From the NCBI GenBank assembly GCA_003558175.1, contig PWMO01000114.1:1-11339 (forward strand): 11,339 nt of DNA, written 5' to 3'. Shown piece by piece: positions 7,303 through 11,339 of the stretch. Under the pieces are notes generated by a model. It ran no database searches. It was not told where the DNA came from and saw only the letters and a program-made list of their open reading frames with translations. Positions within the stretch are counted from its first letter, which is position 1; each line of letters opens with the position of its first letter. A program made the position numbers and the translations under genes. The DNA comes from Spirochaetaceae bacterium. GTDB taxonomy: Bacteria > Spirochaetota > Spirochaetia > DSM-27196 > PWMO01.

Positions 7303-7982
7303 GTATCCCTTTTCAACATAGTCTGCAGCGCACGCGCCATCATGGCCGGATCCTGATCATCGGACTGAGAGGATCCACCGGAATCGTCATTGGCATCACC
7401 CGCATCCGCAAAGCCGTCGGAGAAGCTCCCGACGTCGGGCAACTGATCCACACTGCCGGGATCTACGGCGTCCGCCGGATCGTACTCCGGTTTGGCAGCG
7501 GGACGCCGCTCGTCCGTGCCTATCTCTTCTGCCTCGGCCGCCAGTTCATCGGGCGTCGGCACTACTTCAACCAGATCATCTCCATCGTCCGGCGCGCTTC
7601 CGGCTACTGCGCCTGCCGATTCGCCGGTCTCGGCGTTGGCGGCTTCTTCCGGTCCGGCGCGCTCGAAGTTGTCTTGCTCAGTCTCCAGCGCAACGCCGGC
7701 GTCACCCAGCGGCTCTTCATCGTCTACCACGATGTCCACTCCGGGCGTCTGTCTTTCGCCCCCGCTACTCCGGGTGCTTCCCTCCAGCAGCGCGTTCAGC
7801 TCGGGGAGATAGCGTGCTACAACTGCCTGAGCACCCACGGCAAACAGTCCAAACAGCAGACCGCTGATCCCGGCGCGCAGCAGCACCCTGCCCGCAGGGA
7901 TACCGGCAAACAGTCCGGTAACGGCCGAGAGAACCAGAGCAAATCCGGCACAGCCGGCGATGAATCTCACCCGGTTATTCAT
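7299..7982 (-). CDS. Acidic two-TM membrane protein of unknown function
   Basis: This 227-residue protein has two hydrophobic helices at about 7-27 and 33-57, separated by a short GIPAGR turn. A long Asp/Glu/Ala/Gly/Ser-rich region (about 75-205) follows that looks disordered, and the end ([16 protein letters not shown], 211-226) is again helical and less acidic. The short turn with a basic start predicts both termini in the cytoplasm. I recognise no domain. A hypothetical membrane protein in this slot between the flhG and whiG genes is what I recall from Treponema. The conserved-looking C-terminal helix suggests a tethered docking peptide at the end of a flexible arm. The ATG at 7982 has AGAGG about ten bases upstream, and the stop overlaps the sigma factor GTG. 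Confidence 0.75.
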   Translation of the reverse strand: MNNRVRFIAGCAGFALVLSAVTGLFAGIPAGRVLLRAGISGLLFGLFAVGAQAVVARYLPELNALLEGSTRSSGGERQTPGVDIVVDDEEPLGDAGVALETEQDNFERAGPEEAANAETGESAGAVAGSAPDDGDDLVEVVPTPDELAAEAEEIGTDERRPAAKPEYDPADAVDPGSVDQLPDVGSFSDGFADAGDANDDSGGSSQSDDQDPAMMARALQTMLKRDT

Positions 7983-8032
7983 GCAAATCGCGCCTCTAGT
8001 TTCTCCCGCGCACCCTGCCTTTCGTGCCCTAC

Positions 8033-8061
8033 AGAGTAGGAAAAATGATACGCCCCGTCAA
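8033..8061 (-). promoter_or_regulatory. Candidate sigma70-type internal promoter
   Basis: On the minus strand, TTGACG (8061-8056) and TACTCT (8038-8033) are separated by 17 bp, the ideal spacing. The -35 matches five of six consensus bases, the -10 only three. It lies in the sole intergenic gap and would drive the acidic protein, whiG and everything downstream independently of flhA. The weak -10 keeps confidence low. Confidence 0.35.
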
Positions 8062-8066
8062 GGCGT
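8041..8066 (-). terminator. Weak terminator-like or attenuator hairpin after flhG
   Basis: Just after the flhG stop the transcript could form ACGCCU/GGGCGU (five pairs plus one G-U, five-base loop, 8066-8050). It is followed by AUCA and five U residues (8045-8041). The stem is short and the U-run begins late, so read-through is likely; it may only dampen expression of downstream genes. It overlaps the promoter candidate. Confidence 0.3.
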
Positions 8067-8067
8067 G

Positions 8068-8937
8068 TCAATCCACCCCGTTGCGGCCCAGCAGGCGCTT
8101 GATAAACTTGCCGATCCCTCCGCCCTCACGGTATTCAACGTTCTCCAGGCGTCCAACAATATGCGAAACACAGGCCGAAGCTTTACCTCGTGGATCAGCG
8201 GCCAGAAACGGCTTCTGACGCAGCACCGCCTGATGAACCGAGGGGTCTTCATAGACATAGCCAAGATAGTCGATCTTCAGGTTGAGGAACTGCCCGGCAA
8301 TGTTGATGACCCGTTCGGCAACCTTTTTGCCCTCGGTAACCGACTTTACCCGGTTTACCACCAGCTTGAGCCCAATTCCCAGGTTATCGATCTCGGTAGC
8401 GATGATTTTGATGATGCCGTACGCATCGGTGATCGCGGTGGGTTCCGGAGTAGTCACGATAATTGCCTCGTCCGCCGCCGCAACAAACGCCAGCACATTG
8501 TTCGAAACCCCGGCACTGGTATCGATGATGATGATATCGGCGCTGGACATCTCCGAAAGCTCGCTGATAAAGCTGTGTCTCTCTTCTTCGGACAGATTAG
8601 CAATCTTTGCGAACCCGGACGCACCGGCGACGATCTGTATGCCGTACTCGGTGTCCATGATGATGTCGCGCATCGTCTTCTGCTTGCGAATCAGGTGGTA
8701 CAGATTGTATTTGGGGATCATCCCCAGCACAACGTTCACGTTGGCAAGGCCCAGATCGGCGTCCATCAGGATCACCCGTTTGCCCAGGCGGGCGTAGGCT
8801 ATCGCGAGATTGGTAGAGATATTGGTCTTGCCGACGCCACCCTTACCGCTGGCAACCGTGATGATGCGCGTCCGCGATTCCGTAGAGCTGTTCTTGTTCT
8901 TCATCAGCTCACGCAGGGTTTCTGCTTGATCAGCCAT
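8068..8937 (-). CDS. flhG: FlhG (YlxH/FleN), MinD-like ATPase controlling flagellar number
   Basis: This 289-residue ParA/MinD-family ATPase works with FlhF to set flagellar number and position. The N-terminal helix carries DQAETLR (3-9), the conserved FlhG motif that activates the FlhF GTPase. The deviant Walker A is GKGGVGKT (31-38), with Lys32 as the signature lysine. Switch I is DADLGLANVN (59-68). Walker B is IIIIDTSAG (135-143). The last helix, GIGKFIKRLLG (274-284), is basic and amphipathic, like the MinD membrane-targeting sequence, so it probably cycles on and off the membrane with ATP. The ATG at 8937 is chosen because GGAGAG lies just upstream and it puts the DQAxxLR motif at the very start; the TTG at 8964 and ATG at 8952 lack such sites. 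It overlaps the flhF end by eight bases. Confidence 0.95.
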   Translation of the reverse strand: MADQAETLRELMKNKNSSTESRTRIITVASGKGGVGKTNISTNLAIAYARLGKRVILMDADLGLANVNVVLGMIPKYNLYHLIRKQKTMRDIIMDTEYGIQIVAGASGFAKIANLSEEERHSFISELSEMSSADIIIIDTSAGVSNNVLAFVAAADEAIIVTTPEPTAITDAYGIIKIIATEIDNLGIGLKLVVNRVKSVTEGKKVAERVINIAGQFLNLKIDYLGYVYEDPSVHQAVLRQKPFLAADPRGKASACVSHIVGRLENVEYREGGGIGKFIKRLLGRNGVD

Positions 8938-10126
8938 TCGACTCTCCGTCATTTGGGTTTGCAAAGCGTTGCGCTACCTGCCGCCGGTTGATACGGAACT
9001 CCTCCAGCGTCAGCAGTAGTCGCTCGGCCGTGGCGGGCTCCAGATTCTCCGGAACCCGCTGACCGTCGGTGAGATACGAAACCGGCTTTTGCTTTTCGTG
9101 CAGAACGCTGATCACGTTGCCGATCCGCGTGGTCTCATCGAGCTTTGTTATTATTATCGACCGATAGCCGAACGGCTCAAATTGACGCATCAGTTCATAG
9201 AGATCGCTGGTCTTGGTTGTCGCGCTGATCGCCAGATGCACCTGTGCCGACCCGCCACACGCACGCACCACTTCGTTCATCTCACCGAGCTGACTGAACT
9301 GGCGCGGGCTCTTGCCGATGGTATCAACAAACACGATGTCGGCGTCCTGATAGAGGGCTATCTGCTTCTTCATCTCCTGCGCCGTGTCCACACACGCAAC
9401 CGGAATGTCCATGATATTGCCGTAGGTCTCGATCTGTTCACGCGCACCGATACGATAGTTGTCTATCGTGATCATGCGCACATTGGCCGGCCGTTGGCTG
9501 CCGTTCATGCCGTGCAGCGCGGCCAGTTTGGCAATGGTGGTCGTCTTCCCGACACCAGTCGGCCCCACCAGCACGAAGACCTCCGGTCGCGCCCCGCGCT
9601 CCCCGTCGTAGATCCGGATCGAATCGCCGATCCAGTCCACCAACTGTGCCTCCACGGTCTCCTCGTCCTCAAGCTGATCGATGGAAAACGTTGCGCGAAG
9701 CCGCTTGATCATCTCCGTGATGAAGGCCGGCGTGAAGTCATTGTGCTGCATCAGCTGCTGCATTCTGCCCAGCGTTGGATGTTCGGCGGGCGTTGCGGGA
9801 AGCGACACCGGTTGATTCATCTGCTCTTTGATGGACTGCAGCTCCTTGAGCACGAGGTCCATGGTTTTGTCCGACTTCACACTGCCCAGTATTTTGCGCT
9901 TCTCCTCTTCCAGGTCAACGGGCTTGCGCGGCGCCTCGGTACGGCTGCGCGGCGGCTCGTGCGAGAAATAGCCGGTCACCTCAACGCCTTCGCGAGTAAA
10001 CAGCCCGAAGAATCCCCCCATCCGCACCGTCTTGTGGTGCATGATTCGCGCCTTGTCGCCGTATTTCTCGCGAATCTTGGCTTCCGCCTCTCTATGGGAG
10101 GCCGCTTGCTCTACGAAGTACTCCAT
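8930..10126 (-). CDS. flhF: FlhF, SRP-type GTPase for flagellar placement
   Basis: This 398-residue member of the SRP GTPase family (with Ffh and FtsY) recruits early flagellar components to the right site. Residues about 1-110 form the basic, variable B domain, starting MEYFVEQAASHREAEAKI and containing HHKTVRMGGFFGLF. The N domain covers about 115-175. The G domain follows with G1 GPTGVGKTTT (188-197), G2-region TIDNYRIGAREQ (220-231), G3 DTIGKSP (268-274) and G4 TKLDE (327-331), then LTDGQRVPENLEPA near the end. G3 is normally DTAGR, so DTIGK is a small departure. Length is normal. The ATG at 10126 has GAGGGGAAGA directly before it and lies ten bases after the flhA stop. The flhG start is nested in its 3' end, so the two partners are made together. 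Confidence 0.96.
   Translation of the reverse strand: MEYFVEQAASHREAEAKIREKYGDKARIMHHKTVRMGGFFGLFTREGVEVTGYFSHEPPRSRTEAPRKPVDLEEEKRKILGSVKSDKTMDLVLKELQSIKEQMNQPVSLPATPAEHPTLGRMQQLMQHNDFTPAFITEMIKRLRATFSIDQLEDEETVEAQLVDWIGDSIRIYDGERGARPEVFVLVGPTGVGKTTTIAKLAALHGMNGSQRPANVRMITIDNYRIGAREQIETYGNIMDIPVACVDTAQEMKKQIALYQDADIVFVDTIGKSPRQFSQLGEMNEVVRACGGSAQVHLAISATTKTSDLYELMRQFEPFGYRSIIITKLDETTRIGNVISVLHEKQKPVSYLTDGQRVPENLEPATAERLLLTLEEFRINRRQVAQRFANPNDGESNG
8942..8947 (-). promoter_or_regulatory. Ribosome binding site deciding the flhG start
   Basis: GGAGAG on the minus strand lies inside the end of flhF, with its GGAG core six bases before the ATG at 8937. The upstream ATG at 8952 is preceded only by a purine-poor stretch without a Shine-Dalgarno match. 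Confidence 0.55.
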
Positions 10127-10136
10127 TCTTCCCCTC

Positions 10137-11339
10137 TCACTCTTCTAACGATATCTCGCCCACACTCTCTACTCGAATCTCAGCGATGATCTCCGGCACC
10201 GACAGGACCACCAGGTCGGCGATATCTCGCGCGGCGCTGGCCTTGACCAGCGGTCGCGCCGCCTCCGAGCAGAGCACGATCGGGAACACGCCGCGGTCCT
10301 GGACGCTCTTGATGGCGTTGCGCAGCGCGGTGATCCATTTGCGCTGCACGTCGGGCGGCATGGCCGCCACCACCCCGCCGGAAGTCTCAACTCGAGACTC
10401 GATGATACGTTGCTCCAGCGACGGCTCGATAGTCAGGACACGAAGCGCCTTGTCTTCATCGGCGTACTGCAATGAGATCTGCCGTTTGAGCGCCTGGCGC
10501 ACTTTTTCCACCAGAAAGCCGGCGTCTTTGGTGACGTTGCCGTAGTCCGAAAGCGCCTCCAGAATCGCCACGATGTTGCGAATCGAGACCTGCTCGCGCA
10601 GCAGACCCTGCAGCACCTTCTGCACGTCTCCCAGCGAGAGCACACCCTGCACGTCTTCCACTACCGCCGGGTAGTCACGCCGCAACGCCTCCAGAATACC
10701 CTTGACCTCCTGCCGGCCGAGGATGTCCGCCGCATTGCGCTTGATCACCTCGGTCAGATGGGTCGCAATAATTGACGGCGAATCAACCACCGTAAAGCCG
10801 CCGCGCTCGGCCTGCTCGCGGTACTCCTCGGTGATCCAACGAGCCGGCAACCCAAAGGCCGGATCGACGGTTTCTTCGCCCGGTATCTCGTCGCGCTCGC
10901 CGCCGGGATTGATGCAGAGATAGCGGCCCATCCGGATCACGCCGCGTCCAACCTCCACTCCGCGGATCTTGATGCAGTACTCCGACGGGTCCAGACGCAT
11001 GTTGTCGATAATCCGGATACGCGGCACCACCAGCCCCAGGTCGAGCGCCGTCTCGCGTCGGATCCGGGTCACGCGGTCCAGCAGCTCCGCGCCCTTGTCC
11101 TTGTCCACCAGCGGAACCAGCCCGTAGCCCAGTTCAAGCGATATTGGATCCAGCGGTGCCACCGGCGATATCTCGGCCGGCGCTTCCTTGGTTTTGGCTT
11201 TCTTCTCCTCCGCCGTGGCCCGTTCGGCATCGATGAGCTGGCGGCGACCAAGCGTAAGGCCAAGAAAGGCCGACATCAGCCCCAGAGGCACCAGCACGTA
11301 CCACGGAAAGCCCGGCAGCACCGAGAGCACAAACAGAAA
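10137..11339 (-). CDS. flhA: FlhA, flagellar type III export apparatus protein, N-terminus missing
   Basis: The frame enters from the right edge and gives the last 400 residues of FlhA, the inner-membrane export-gate protein that receives chaperone-substrate complexes. The first residues (FLFVLSVLPGFPWYVLVP) and the next hydrophobic run are the last two membrane segments joined by the typical PGFP turn. A charged linker (about 33-55) leads to the cytoplasmic ring domain, starting DPISLELGYGLVPLVDKDKG. Further family-typical parts are LGLVVPRIRI, DPAFGLPARWI, VVDSPSIIATHL and GILEALRRDYP. FlhA is usually about 690-710 residues, so roughly 300 residues with six membrane helices lie outside. A frame GTG at 11330 is internal and not a start. 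flhF follows after ten bases. Confidence 0.97.
   Translation of the reverse strand, partial: FLFVLSVLPGFPWYVLVPLGLMSAFLGLTLGRRQLIDAERATAEEKKAKTKEAPAEISPVAPLDPISLELGYGLVPLVDKDKGAELLDRVTRIRRETALDLGLVVPRIRIIDNMRLDPSEYCIKIRGVEVGRGVIRMGRYLCINPGGERDEIPGEETVDPAFGLPARWITEEYREQAERGGFTVVDSPSIIATHLTEVIKRNAADILGRQEVKGILEALRRDYPAVVEDVQGVLSLGDVQKVLQGLLREQVSIRNIVAILEALSDYGNVTKDAGFLVEKVRQALKRQISLQYADEDKALRVLTIEPSLEQRIIESRVETSGGVVAAMPPDVQRKWITALRNAIKSVQDRGVFPIVLCSEAARPLVKASAARDIADLVVLSVPEIIAEIRVESVGEISLEE

Noticed and set aside
7264..7310. Sigma-28-like promoter at the whiG start (GGCGATAA as -10, AAAAG as -35)
   Set aside because: The -10 is seven of eight, but the -35 is poor, the spacing is 12 instead of 11, and the start would fall inside whiG; the GGCGATAAC bases are explained as codons for Gly-Asp-Asn.
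9145..9175. Sigma-28-like -10 (GTCGATAA) inside flhF
   Set aside because: No TAAA-type -35 lies 11 or 12 bases upstream, and the bases encode a conserved strand of the G domain.
7960..10189. Plus-strand open frames of 343 and 366 codons (7960-8991 and 9089-10189)
   Set aside because: They are opposite flhG and flhF, which carry complete nucleotide-binding motifs; the antisense products show none.

Overview
The window comes from a high-GC bacterium. It holds the distal part of one long, tightly packed flagellar operon, read entirely on the minus strand from the right edge towards the left. The order is flhA, flhF, flhG, a two-TM acidic protein, the motility sigma factor (WhiG/FliA type), a Jag_N-FapA protein, a small hydrophilic protein and a membrane-anchored coiled-coil/HTH protein. 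From memory of Treponema-type genomes, this order and the Jag_N-FapA fusion fit a spirochaete (Spirochaetota, Spirochaetaceae/Treponema lineage). No rRNA or other phylogenetic marker is present, so this assignment is an inference from gene order and protein style.

Layout, in transcription order. At 11339-10137 is flhA, without its N-terminus. At 10126-8930 is flhF and at 8937-8068 is flhG; together they form the GTPase/ATPase pair that controls flagellar number and placement. An 85-bp gap follows (8067-7983), the only real intergenic space in the window; it holds a weak hairpin plus T-run and a sigma70-like promoter candidate. At 7982-7299 is an acidic protein with two N-terminal membrane helices. 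At 7302-6508 is the sigma factor. At 6506-4566 is the FapA-family protein. At 4565-4245 is a small unnamed protein. At 4236-3715 is an SwrB/DUF2802-like protein.

The left third departs from standard flagellar genes. It holds a short Hsp70 of HscC-like proportions (3710-2028), a J-domain protein fused to HEAT-like repeats (2041-1253), and a CheA-type histidine kinase (1248 to the left edge, incomplete). These three are joined by 4-nt gaps or short overlaps, and the first is joined the same way to the SwrB-like gene, so they are probably co-transcribed and translationally coupled with the motility genes. A dedicated Hsp70/J-HEAT pair next to a CheA-like kinase is the most unusual feature here. 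Its function cannot be read from sequence alone.

There are no tRNA or rRNA genes, CRISPR arrays, insertion sequences or notable repeats, and no gene-free stretch longer than 85 bp. Long open frames on the plus strand are antisense shadows of the high-GC genes.
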